A stretch of 64,000 nucleotides of DNA, taken from Lachnospiraceae bacterium UBA7054. Its GTDB lineage: Bacteria > Bacillota > Clostridia > Lachnospirales > Lachnospiraceae. The position numbers were made by a program, and so were the translations under genes. This document shows, piece after piece, positions 8,148 to 17,388 of this stretch. The notes under the pieces are model-generated. The model was not told where the DNA came from. It saw nothing but the letters and a program-made list of their open reading frames with translations, and did no database searches. The DNA is taken from the NCBI GenBank assembly GCA_002492725.1, contig DLAF01000072.1, positions 21,331-85,330 of the forward strand, in the 5' to 3' direction. Position 1 is the first letter of the stretch. Every line of letters starts with the position of its first letter.

Positions 8148-11100
8148 CTATGATAAAAGCTGTAATGCAAACTTTGAATTCTGCATCACCTGCGTCATCA
8201 TCGATACACCCGACTGTTCCAATATGTTGTGAATGGAAAGATTCACCGCCTCCTTCGAAAAATCCGCATCCCTGATACGTGACTCCGCCGCCGTGGTATT
8301 TTCCAATTTATTCAGGTTATTGCGAACAGTGCTCTCCAGACGATTCTGCATCGCCCCAAAGTAGGAACGTACTCTGGAAACCTCCGTCAACGCCGATTTC
8401 AGACGCTTAATTGCTTTCTGGGCATTCTTATATTTCTCGACCGTCAGCGTATTAATCCCCAAAGCGGAAGTATCCATCCAATGCTTTTCCACCTCGATAT
8501 AGTCGCCCTCGGCACCACTCACCTTCACACGCATCGGCTGATCGTCCTCCATTACGCCCTTTTCTCCGAAAATCAGCTGGTTCTTGACGCCACCGCCCAG
8601 ATGCTTGATCGTATGCTGCCCGTATTTTGCGTGCATGATTTTTAACCGGCCCTCATCTATGTAAGCCTTTAGCGGCACCGCCTCATCCTTTAACTTGTCA
8701 TTGATATGATCGATCAGGTCTGTGGCGGTATACTGCCCCACATCCAGCGCGATCTCGTAAGGCTTGTCATCCACCTCCACGGACAGGGTGTTTTGTCCTG
8801 CTTTGATCTCCACACCGCCCGTGATGTCTTTTCCGCCCCGCACATAGGCTCTGGCAATATCGCCGTCAGTCGCATAAAACACACTGAATGCCGCCGTACC
8901 GCCAATCGTATCGATCACATATTTTCCGTCTTTCGGCACTGCCACATTGTCCGCAAGCTTAAATGCCAGCGCTCTATCGTTGATCGCGCCGACGACTTTC
9001 TCCGAATCCGGATCCTCATAGCCGATCACCGCCTCGATCAGGCCCTTTTTTAACCCTGCCTTTTCCAGCGCCTGATCCAGTTTTGACTGAATCTGCGCCG
9101 TCAGTTCATCGCCGCTGTAATAACCGGGATCCAGAACCATCTCCAGCGTGATCCCGTTCGGTGCATCGGGCGTGGTAAACCGCAGACTCAACGTATCGTT
9201 TCCGTCTCTTTGAATCTTTGTGGTTCCATTTTTCACATCCTGTCTGCCCATGGCATAGACTCTGCCGCCCGTCTGTTTCCCTTCCTCGTCAATGGGCGGC
9301 CTTGTATAAGCTTTGCTTAGTCTGTTGCCACTGAGAATCTTTTCATAGAAAGAACCGCTCGGCCTGAGATTTGCCGGCTCAGATGTCCAATTCGTATGGA
9401 TCCTGTATTTACTGCCGGAGTTTTGGGCCGCCGTCTCGATCCGTATCCCTCCCTTTTCGATCAATACTTTCAGCTTACCCGCTCCGATGATATCATCTAT
9501 TTTTTCCTGTAATGCGTTCACAAGCTGATCCGGCGTATACTTCTGCTCCTCCAGGTCAAACTCGATATGCTGCGGCACATTCCCCGCATTGCCGTAGTTT
9601 TCGGAGTAGTAGAAGGACAAATGCTTATTGAACTCATCAATCTCCACCTTGCCGTTTGTCGGCATCAGCTGCACGCCCTGCATATAAGAATTGTCCTTTG
9701 AGTGATATCCTGCCGCCGCTTTCGGGGAAGAATAAATCGTATTAGGCCGAATGAAGGAACCGCCCTTATACGTACTGTATCTGTCGCCATATCTGTCAGG
9801 GGCAGACAGCGTATTGGAGGTGACCGAAATACTTCCCGCATCGTTCGGATCCGCCGCATCATAGGGAATCCTCGTCAACCGAAGCTGCACTTTATTCGGA
9901 TCCGGATTGCCGCTTCCATCCTTGACATGTTCAAAAGAAGCGTCCACGCCTCCGATCTCTCTGGCGCCGAATATCGTCCGCAGAGCGCTGGGATTCGCAC
10001 CATTTTTCTCCTGATAAGGCAGTACAATCGTTGAATTCTTTCCGTTTTGGGACACCGTACTAAAGGTAAGAACGCCCGGATATTGACTGTTACCGCTCCT
10101 CTTGACCGTCACCTTGTTTTTGCCAAACGCCTCATCAAGCGCCCTCTGCAGCTCCGTCACCATGCCATCCCAGCTGTAACCTGCAGTATTCTTTCTAATC
10201 TTAACCGGCTGTTTTGTGTTATCCACGGTCATCTCAAAACTCTGGTCCGCATCAAACTTTATCAGTTTTTCTGACGTCATCGCGATGTCTGTAGAAGCGG
10301 TGGCGCCTGTCTTTTTCTCCATCTTGTAGTTATCATCCGCATAGCCGAATAACTTGTTTTGCAGATCGCTGTTTGCGGTGTCGATCTCCAGCTTATAGCC
10401 ATCCGCCTTCCAGTCGCCTGTGGTGCTGAAAGTCACGCCATAGGAAGTTACGCTCGCCGTGATATTCTTGTTATTGGTCGTAAACCACTGATTTAAATTG
10501 GTTTGCAAATTCGAACCATTAACGGTAACAACGATCGTCTCCGTTCCCCCGCCCGGCTTGGTCAGTTTCAGCTGTACCTTTCCGGTTCCGGTGAAGGATG
10601 AATTCGCATATACCGCAGAGGCACCGCCCGACCCGGGCGCATCCGAAGTCTGCGTCGCACTAAGCGTAGCCGTGGCAGGCGTGCTCGTATCATGCAAATT
10701 GTAGACAAACCCACGCTTTTGATTGACTTCCATCTCCAAAGTGGTCTTTTCTCCGACATACTGCCCGCCGCCGTCAAGATTGAGTCCGGCCGTCAATGAC
10801 AGAACCCCGTTGCCTGACAGCTCCACCTTCAAGCCACCGTACTGATCCGGCCCTTTATTTCCCAGCTTCTTCGTGATCGCGGCCTGCAGTTTATTCTTAA
10901 AATCGTCTCTGGTGTAGGTATGATCGCTGTTCCCCAGCGTTGTCAGGTCAATCGTATGCGTATCACCGTTTAGTATAAAGGTAAAGTTCTTATTTGCATC
11001 CGTAATCTTGACACTGGAAGGAAGCGCCCTAGCAAAGGTGATCGTCGCGCCGGTATTTGATGTCGGTCTGGAAGGATCCCCCTCATTGGGTACCGTATTC

Positions 11101-13454
11101 CCCTTCGTTTTCGAATAGTTCGAATAATTGCCGGCATTTGACTGCGTTTTTCCGCCGCTATTCGAATCTACGGACGCTTTCCTGGTCGTGGTAGATCCGG
11201 CGGCATTGATATCCTTAAACTTATAGGGTTCATCCGTTTTAGGAAACGCGTCTTCTATTTTCTTTTCCAGTTCGGCTAAGGTCCAGGTCCCCGCCAGATT
11301 GACCGAGCGCTCTTTTCCGTTTACCGTAACCGCAAAATTCCCCTCGGCCGGACTGATCGTAATCTTGCCGTCGGCATCCAGCGTCTTAATCTCCGGAAGC
11401 AGGATCGTGGCCTTATTTGCCGCCGGTTTGCTCTCCGTCACCGGATCGTCCAGCTTTCCCTGAAAAATCTCCTGAAACCCGATATTGGTCGTCCCGTCGG
11501 CCTCCTGATGGGCTCCAACCTCGATGCCCTTGACATCCGAGGAAGCCGCCTCGATTCTGATCCGATTGGAAGGCACATTTCCCGCTGCCGTCGTTGCCGT
11601 TATCTTAAGCACACCCGCGCCGTATACCGCATCCGCCTGTTTCTGGATCTCCGTCGCCAAAGCGCTCGCATTTGCATAGGTGCCCACATCCAGCTTGATT
11701 GTCTTCCAATCGCCCGAAGAAAGCCGAATCTCAAAAGCATCATTCTTTCCGTCTTCTATCGTCATGCCGCCCAGCGTGCGCAGTCCCAGCAGAAAGTCAT
11801 TCGTATCCGCCGTCGTGTCATTCTCACCGAAGGTTGCCTTCCACTGATAACCCGTCACCCTCTTAGAAGTGAAAAGCGGTGCATACGCGGTACTTTTTGT
11901 CTTATCGATTCCGAGCGTACTATCTGGTCCGCTAACCTGAGACACAATGTTCAAACCCGCAGGCCGTGTGGCTTCCCTGTCATAATAAGACGCGTTCGGT
12001 TTCGTATATACATATTCGATTGTGCCGGTACGCTTCGAAACGGTAAGGCCCGCCCCCTTCTGCTTATTTCCCTCCTCATCCGTATACTCAAAATCATCAA
12101 ATTTCTGTTGTAAATAAGTAATTACTTCGTCAATCGTCTTGTGGTTCATGGGCTCCATATCAATGACCAGTTCTCCTCTGCCATTGGGATTCAAGACCAG
12201 ACGGTCGCCTGCCGAAAAATGGAACACCGACCCTTCCGGATCCGCTGCCTGATTATAAACGGCATCCCGCACAACATAACCGCCCTGCAGCTGTGCCGGA
12301 AAACGGTCGATCCGATCCGCATACTTGATATTGTCATAGAAAACCGAGCTGTAGATACCGCCGTCAATCGTAAACATATTGCCCTGAAATTCCGAAACAA
12401 TATAATCCGGACTGGAAATCTTGATGATATTCCCGTCCGATGTGGCCTCAACCTTGCCACTCTTACCACTATTGGTAAGCGCCTGCTCCATCGTTGTATT
12501 AAGCTGATCGATCAATTCCTTTTTTGAATACATACCGTCAGCCAGATCAATCGTAATCGGTGTTTTTTTTGTGGGATCTTCGGGATCCAGCAGCTGGAAG
12601 GTCATGTGCCCGTTTTGCCCGGACTCGACCAGCAGCACTTTCGTGTTGTCATCCGGAAATACCGTCGTCCCAATCAGTGCTCCCAACGTGCCGCCGTTGA
12701 AATTATCATATAAAAGATAGGACAGACCACCCGATACTTCATCGATGACCTGGCCATCCTCCAAATTCAGGTTGCAGAAACCCGTATCAGTATATTGAAT
12801 GTAAATCCCCTTGTCTAAAAGGCCCGCCTCTTCCAGCGCCGTATCGATCTCATCAACCAGCTCCTTTGTCGTGTAGGTGCCCGCCGCCACCTGAACGGAG
12901 ACTGTCTCGAGCGGCTCCCCCTCTTTCATGGCATAGGTCACGACCAGATCATTTTCCCCCTCGCGCACGGTATGCTCCTGGAACGTCGGCCAGTAGGCGG
13001 AACCTTCGATCTGATGATAAGGCCAGTCATGGCTCTGAAAGATATGCTGTTCATTAAACGTAGTGTTGTAAGTAAGGCGGTCGATTTCCCTGCGCAGATT
13101 CTCAAACTCCGCCTGCATCATCTCCCGATCATCATCCGTACTCGTTCCGTTCGAAGCCTTGATGGCAAGCTCCGACATCCTGTGAATCATGTCGTGCGCC
13201 TCCACCAGCGCACCGTCGCCGATCTGTACCCAGGAGATACCGTCCATGGCATTTTCCGTACCCTGATTCAAACCGCGGATCATAAAACGCATCTTTTCAG
13301 ACATCGATAAGCCGGCCGCGTCATCCGCTGCCCGATTGATCCTGTAACCCGACGTCAGCTTTTCCGTAGCATTCTTCTTAATTTTTGCATTCTCGCGCAT
13401 ACGCCGGTCAGCGTTCACCATGAGCATATTGTGTTGAATGGATGAGATTCCCAT
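8148..13454 (-). CDS. Giant flagellin with a repeat-built central region
   Basis: Flagellin polymerises into the flagellar filament outside the cell. Both polymerisation ends are clear. The N-terminal ~150 residues carry EKLTSGYRINRAADDAAGLS and MRFMIRGLNQGTENAMDG, and the last ~95 carry YFGAMQNRLESTVRNNL, AAESRIRDADFSKEAVNLS and a final SKFALQLLS. The protein has about 1768 residues against 270-500 in most bacteria. The extra length is an insertion made of about eleven divergent copies of one unit: a beta-strand, then a short helix with the pattern Y-T-x-x-E-L-x-x-x-I-x-x-x-L, then more strands. The helices lie near 12850, 12505, 12120, 11655, 11265, 10890, 10490, 10150, 9510, 9085 and 8710. 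A TTG-initiated extension of nine codons is possible, but the ATG at 13454 (MGISSIQHNMLMVNADRR) fits the family. It is the last gene of the 28-kb unit. No secretion signal is needed, as export is by the flagellar apparatus. Confidence 0.95.
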   Translation of the reverse strand: MGISSIQHNMLMVNADRRMRENAKIKKNATEKLTSGYRINRAADDAAGLSMSEKMRFMIRGLNQGTENAMDGISWVQIGDGALVEAHDMIHRMSELAIKASNGTSTDDDREMMQAEFENLRREIDRLTYNTTFNEQHIFQSHDWPYHQIEGSAYWPTFQEHTVREGENDLVVTYAMKEGEPLETVSVQVAAGTYTTKELVDEIDTALEEAGLLDKGIYIQYTDTGFCNLNLEDGQVIDEVSGGLSYLLYDNFNGGTLGALIGTTVFPDDNTKVLLVESGQNGHMTFQLLDPEDPTKKTPITIDLADGMYSKKELIDQLNTTMEQALTNSGKSGKVEATSDGNIIKISSPDYIVSEFQGNMFTIDGGIYSSVFYDNIKYADRIDRFPAQLQGGYVVRDAVYNQAADPEGSVFHFSAGDRLVLNPNGRGELVIDMEPMNHKTIDEVITYLQQKFDDFEYTDEEGNKQKGAGLTVSKRTGTIEYVYTKPNASYYDREATRPAGLNIVSQVSGPDSTLGIDKTKSTAYAPLFTSKRVTGYQWKATFGENDTTADTNDFLLGLRTLGGMTIEDGKNDAFEIRLSSGDWKTIKLDVGTYANASALATEIQKQADAVYGAGVLKITATTAAGNVPSNRIRIEAASSDVKGIEVGAHQEADGTTNIGFQEIFQGKLDDPVTESKPAANKATILLPEIKTLDADGKITISPAEGNFAVTVNGKERSVNLAGTWTLAELEKKIEDAFPKTDEPYKFKDINAAGSTTTRKASVDSNSGGKTQSNAGNYSNYSKTKGNTVPNEGDPSRPTSNTGATITFARALPSSVKITDANKNFTFILNGDTHTIDLTTLGNSDHTYTRDDFKNKLQAAITKKLGNKGPDQYGGLKVELSGNGVLSLTAGLNLDGGGQYVGEKTTLEMEVNQKRGFVYNLHDTSTPATATLSATQTSDAPGSGGASAVYANSSFTGTGKVQLKLTKPGGGTETIVVTVNGSNLQTNLNQWFTTNNKNITASVTSYGVTFSTTGDWKADGYKLEIDTANSDLQNKLFGYADDNYKMEKKTGATASTDIAMTSEKLIKFDADQSFEMTVDNTKQPVKIRKNTAGYSWDGMVTELQRALDEAFGKNKVTVKRSGNSQYPGVLTFSTVSQNGKNSTIVLPYQEKNGANPSALRTIFGAREIGGVDASFEHVKDGSGNPDPNKVQLRLTRIPYDAADPNDAGSISVTSNTLSAPDRYGDRYSTYKGGSFIRPNTIYSSPKAAAGYHSKDNSYMQGVQLMPTNGKVEIDEFNKHLSFYYSENYGNAGNVPQHIEFDLEEQKYTPDQLVNALQEKIDDIIGAGKLKVLIEKGGIRIETAAQNSGSKYRIHTNWTSEPANLRPSGSFYEKILSGNRLSKAYTRPPIDEEGKQTGGRVYAMGRQDVKNGTTKIQRDGNDTLSLRFTTPDAPNGITLEMVLDPGYYSGDELTAQIQSKLDQALEKAGLKKGLIEAVIGYEDPDSEKVVGAINDRALAFKLADNVAVPKDGKYVIDTIGGTAAFSVFYATDGDIARAYVRGGKDITGGVEIKAGQNTLSVEVDDKPYEIALDVGQYTATDLIDHINDKLKDEAVPLKAYIDEGRLKIMHAKYGQHTIKHLGGGVKNQLIFGEKGVMEDDQPMRVKVSGAEGDYIEVEKHWMDTSALGINTLTVEKYKNAQKAIKRLKSALTEVSRVRSYFGAMQNRLESTVRNNLNKLENTTAAESRIRDADFSKEAVNLSIHNILEQSGVSMMTQVMQNSKFALQLLS

Positions 13455-13512
13455 ACGATTACCCGCTATTCCTTTCCACAACTTCCCTGTTATTCGGAAA
13501 CAATTGATTTTC

Positions 13513-15324
13513 CTACATTCCCTCTCCTATCTCCGCCAGCGCTTTGAGCAGGAGTTCATTCTCCTCCCTGCCCTTAATGGCGATGCGGATGTACTGTCTG
13601 CCTTCAAATCCAAGCTTGGTCGATAAATCTTTAATCAAGATGTTGTTTTTGTCTATCAGAAGGTTCGCAAGCTTTCTGGATGACATCCCCTCCACCCTGC
13701 ACATCACATAGTTTGCCTGAGAAGGGTATACCTTCAGGAAACCAAGCTCTTCCAGCCGCTTTATGAAATATTCCCGTTCCTTGGACAGACGGTCACAGCC
13801 TTTGACGTAATCCTTGATATATAAGGGAAAAATTTCCAGGAAGTATTCAGCAAAGGAATTGATGTTCCAAATGGCCAGGTTGGCGCTTATCTTTTCCAGA
13901 AGTTTCCTGTTTCCCGTCGCCAGGATGCCAAGCCTCAGTCCCGGCACTCCATAGGACTTACTGATGCTCTTTATCACTACCAGGTTCTCGTACTGATCCA
14001 GTATCCTCTGATTCAACAGCGTATAGCGCAGTTCCGCGTCCGCAAAATCCACAAAGGACTCGTCCACCACGCACAACTTCCCCCTCCGCTGGCACTCCGT
14101 GACGATATCCAACATATCCTCCCTGGAGAGGAACCCTCCGCTCGGGTTATCGGGATTCACCAGGATGAGCATGTCAACCTTGTCCAGGGTATCCATGATA
14201 TCCTGTTTATTCAACGAAAAATTCTCCCTCCCGCTGATGATGTACATTTTATCATTCTTTTCAAAGCAGCGCAAGTACTCATTAAAAGCAGGCAACGGCA
14301 CGCCTATGGTTCCATCATACACACGTCCCAGCACGTTAATCAGTTCTGCCGCACCGTTTCCCACAAGGAGCATACCCTCGTCGATGCCGAATATCCTGGC
14401 CGCGTTGACCCGCTGCACCCTCATTCCTGATGGGTACTGGGTCAAAAGGGTTTCGAACATATACTGCAGCTGTGCCTGTAAGCGCCCTGTGGGAAAGTAG
14501 GGGTTCACCAGATAGCAGAAGTCATATACCTTGGGGAAACGCCAGTATCCCCCAAACTGCAGCTCATAACTGATGAGTTTCTGTTCCTCGCTCTGGAACA
14601 TGGTTCCCGCTATTTCATAGTCCTGGGCGTTGTCTATCTCATACCACTTGCTCTCCCCTATGTCAAAGGCAACCAGATCCGACTTATTGATATGGGCTAT
14701 GATTCTCAGAACAGACTCATAATACTGATTGGAGCCATATACGTGGATGTATGTCTCCAAAAAGGGAATATATTTTTCCGTGGCAAACTTCTTACTGAAC
14801 TTATAAATATTTACCGTCTTGTAATACTGCTCCGCGTTGGCATAGTCGAAGTCCTTCTTCTCCACGAACTCCACAATGTTGCCGCTCTCGTCCAGCGTAC
14901 ACACAGTTCCATCCATCCAGTACTCATATTGGGACACCACCGCAAGGTTTGGCCTCTCATCCTCTACCAGACGCTGTACGATGGACGGCTCATATATCAA
15001 ATCAGACTCCAGGAGCACCGTGTCATCCCTGCGCAGGTAATCCCTGGCCAGGTACAGGGAATAAATATTGTTGCTGGTATCGTAAATGGTATTGTGCACA
15101 AATTCAAAATCGATCCCCTCGACGTGGTGCAGGGCATACTCCATCAGCTCTGCTCCGTGATATCCCACCACCAGTATCACCTTGTGAATCCCGGCGGCTT
15201 TCAAGGCGTCGCAGGCATGTTCCAACAGCGTCTTCCCCGCAATCCTGATCATGCACTTCGTCTGATCCTGTGTGTATTTCTGTAACCTCTTTCCCATACC
15301 TGCTGCTAAAATCATTGCCTGCAC
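13513..15324 (-). CDS. Nucleotidyltransferase fused to a CobD/HisC-like PLP enzyme
   Basis: The protein has two domains. Residues 1-240 are a LicC-like nucleotidyltransferase: AMILAAGMGKRLQKYT, the metal-binding LLESDLIYEP near residue 103 and VEKKDFDYANAEQYYKTVNI near 155. Residues 260-603 are a fold-type I PLP enzyme with VNPDNPSGGF, VVDESFVDFAD and the PLP lysine in KSISKSYGVPGLRLGI near residue 465, closest in style to threonine-phosphate decarboxylase (CobD) and HisC. Such a fusion could turn a phospho-amino acid or phosphonate into an amine and then into a CMP- or CDP-activated group. Similar fusions are reported for 2-aminoethylphosphonate cytidylyltransferases, but no PEP mutase is in the window. 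GTG at 15324 is chosen because AGGAGG lies 9 bases before it. It overlaps the preceding gene by 13 bases. Confidence 0.85.
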   Translation of the reverse strand: MQAMILAAGMGKRLQKYTQDQTKCMIRIAGKTLLEHACDALKAAGIHKVILVVGYHGAELMEYALHHVEGIDFEFVHNTIYDTSNNIYSLYLARDYLRRDDTVLLESDLIYEPSIVQRLVEDERPNLAVVSQYEYWMDGTVCTLDESGNIVEFVEKKDFDYANAEQYYKTVNIYKFSKKFATEKYIPFLETYIHVYGSNQYYESVLRIIAHINKSDLVAFDIGESKWYEIDNAQDYEIAGTMFQSEEQKLISYELQFGGYWRFPKVYDFCYLVNPYFPTGRLQAQLQYMFETLLTQYPSGMRVQRVNAARIFGIDEGMLLVGNGAAELINVLGRVYDGTIGVPLPAFNEYLRCFEKNDKMYIISGRENFSLNKQDIMDTLDKVDMLILVNPDNPSGGFLSREDMLDIVTECQRRGKLCVVDESFVDFADAELRYTLLNQRILDQYENLVVIKSISKSYGVPGLRLGILATGNRKLLEKISANLAIWNINSFAEYFLEIFPLYIKDYVKGCDRLSKEREYFIKRLEELGFLKVYPSQANYVMCRVEGMSSRKLANLLIDKNNILIKDLSTKLGFEGRQYIRIAIKGREENELLLKALAEIGEGM

Positions 15325-17354
15325 GTGTTGTATCCTCCTATCATTTTTGTAGTATACAGTATTTCCTTTACCGCTTCATATGCATCCGCTATGGCATCCA
15401 TGATATTTCCTGGGGATTTACAATCGCCTATCCTATAAACGTTTTTCTCAGTTCTGGCTAATCCTTCTTTATCCGTGCTGCTTTTCAAACCTATAATAAC
15501 GTTGTTACATTTTATTTGCACTTTTTCCTCGTTATTTATGATTACATGTGCCATTCCCCCATCAGCCTTTTCCAACTTTGCTGAGGCCAGAACCATTATC
15601 TCTCCCTTATCCAGCATATCCCGAAGCATCATTTTATTGGGTGACCGCACTTTTCCCAAAAAAATCGGTTGCGGCCCCTCCTCACACAAAATGACTTTCT
15701 TCCCTATTTGAGCCAGGTGACATGCGAGTTCCGCCTCCACCATACTGCTTCCCAGAATTAAAACATTATCCCCTAATGATTTTTCAGAACTTAAAAAATC
15801 TATAATATCTATATATACGCCATCACTTTTTTTGTCCTTGTTACCGCATCTCGCCCCTGTAGCACAAATCACGATGTCTTCTTCCAACACGGATATATCT
15901 TCCACATATGTATTAGTGCGAATTATAATATGACATTGATCTATAGTGTGCTTAAACCAATCCAACAATTTTTCGCTTGCCCCGTATGCTTTTATCATCT
16001 TATCATATACATAAATTCCACCCAGATAATCATTTTGCTCATATATTGTCACGGAAAAACCTTCTCGGGAGAGTAATATAGCCGCCTGCATTCCCGCAAT
16101 ACCTCCACCAATAACGGCAACTTTTCTCCCCTCTCCTTTATTTTTCCTGAACATATTTTCATAGAAACCTTCATTTAGCACTTCCGGGTTGACTGCGCAG
16201 GAAGCCTTCTGCCCGGTCAAAATTTTTTCCAGACATCCCTTATGACATGCGATGCAAGGTTTTATATCTCTTAATTTATTTTCTTTTACCTTATTCACGT
16301 AATCCGGATCCGCAAGTAACGCCCTGCCTATCCCAATCCCATCCACTGTTCCCCCATCAAGCGCTTTCACCATGATTTCCACATTATCCATTCTGCCTGC
16401 GCAGATCACCGGTATATGGATGTGTTTCCTGATATCCCCACTTTCCTCCAGATTGCATCCATACGGCATATATACAGGCGGATGAGCCCAATACCAAGAG
16501 CAGGTTGTACCGTTATCCGTGCTTAACATATCACATCCTGCTGCCTCCAATAGTTTTGCCCCCGCTATACCTTCCTCAATATTTCTTCCAAACTCTCTGA
16601 ACTCTTCATCTGGCAATGCCGGAGAATGTATTGTTTTCATTTTGCTGGTGACGCCGTATCGCATGGATATGATAAATTCTTCGCCGCATTTTTCTCTTAT
16701 AGACTTTATCACTTCACAGGGAAAACGAAACCTGTTTTCCAGTTTTTCTCCCCCGTATTCGTCTGTTCTTTTATTGCAGTATTTCAATGTGAACTGATCC
16801 ATGAGGAATTCCTCATGAACTGCGTGAACCTCCACCCCATCGAAACCCATGTCTTTCGCAATCTGCGCCATTTCTACAAACGCATGGATATATTCAAATA
16901 TTTCCTCCTTGGACATACCTCTATGTTTTATGGTTTCATCCCATATATTAGGCACGCCATCTGATGGAGCCTTAAACGCTTCCTCAAAACGCAGGCCCCG
17001 TTTCCTGATATCTTCTTCAGACGCATGGATAATCCGACCCCCACCAGCGGATAATTGCATAATTATTTTACAATGATATTGATGAACTTCCTGTGTAAGT
17101 TTCTTCAATGGTTCAAAAACATGTCTCTTTTCATAAAGGGTTCCTTCTAATCCCAACGGACATATCGTGATGGCCCTTGTGACGATCATTCCCACACCGC
17201 CCTTTGCGCGCCTGACGTAATATTCCGCAATGTCCCTCATATAGGAGCCGTCCAGACTATACAATGGAGCAACTGCCATTGGACACATGATAAATCTGTT
17301 TTTTATTGTATGTGTACCCACCTTCAGTGGGGTAAAAAGTATATCGTTATCCAT
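15312..17354 (-). CDS. NADH:flavin oxidoreductase / enoate reductase-like
   Basis: This flavoprotein of the Old Yellow Enzyme plus FAD/NAD-binding type (2,4-dienoyl-CoA reductase, enoate and bile-acid reductase group) normally reduces an activated C=C bond. Residues 1-360 are the FMN barrel (LFTPLKVGTHTIKNRFIMCPM). A 4Fe-4S cysteine set follows (CIACHKGC then C12 residues later), then an FAD site (VAVIGGGIAGMQAAILL) and an NAD-like site (NVLILGSSMVEAELACHL). The usual HGYL that holds the proton-donating tyrosine reads HEEFL, so the tyrosine appears replaced by phenylalanine (alignment by eye). The start MDNDILF at 17354 fits the family; the longer frame would overlap the gene before it. It lies 34 bases after the carboxyltransferase. 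It may adjust an unsaturated acyl group for the glycan (inference). Confidence 0.85.
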   Translation of the reverse strand: MDNDILFTPLKVGTHTIKNRFIMCPMAVAPLYSLDGSYMRDIAEYYVRRAKGGVGMIVTRAITICPLGLEGTLYEKRHVFEPLKKLTQEVHQYHCKIIMQLSAGGGRIIHASEEDIRKRGLRFEEAFKAPSDGVPNIWDETIKHRGMSKEEIFEYIHAFVEMAQIAKDMGFDGVEVHAVHEEFLMDQFTLKYCNKRTDEYGGEKLENRFRFPCEVIKSIREKCGEEFIISMRYGVTSKMKTIHSPALPDEEFREFGRNIEEGIAGAKLLEAAGCDMLSTDNGTTCSWYWAHPPVYMPYGCNLEESGDIRKHIHIPVICAGRMDNVEIMVKALDGGTVDGIGIGRALLADPDYVNKVKENKLRDIKPCIACHKGCLEKILTGQKASCAVNPEVLNEGFYENMFRKNKGEGRKVAVIGGGIAGMQAAILLSREGFSVTIYEQNDYLGGIYVYDKMIKAYGASEKLLDWFKHTIDQCHIIIRTNTYVEDISVLEEDIVICATGARCGNKDKKSDGVYIDIIDFLSSEKSLGDNVLILGSSMVEAELACHLAQIGKKVILCEEGPQPIFLGKVRSPNKMMLRDMLDKGEIMVLASAKLEKADGGMAHVIINNEEKVQIKCNNVIIGLKSSTDKEGLARTEKNVYRIGDCKSPGNIMDAIADAYEAVKEILYTTKMIGGYNTCRQ

Positions 17355-17388
17355 ATCTGTGCCTATACTCCTTTCCCGCCTTGACTGA

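Noticed and set aside
13455..13512. Possible sigma-28 promoter directly before flagellin (TTCCGAATAA)
   Set aside because: It has an extra base inside the -10 and no fitting -35. Left unassigned, although a flagellin promoter could still exist in this gap.
13513..15324. A phosphonate biosynthesis cluster
   Set aside because: The fusion protein resembles phosphonate cytidylyltransferases, but no PEP mutase or phosphonopyruvate decarboxylase is in the window, so the pathway is not claimed.
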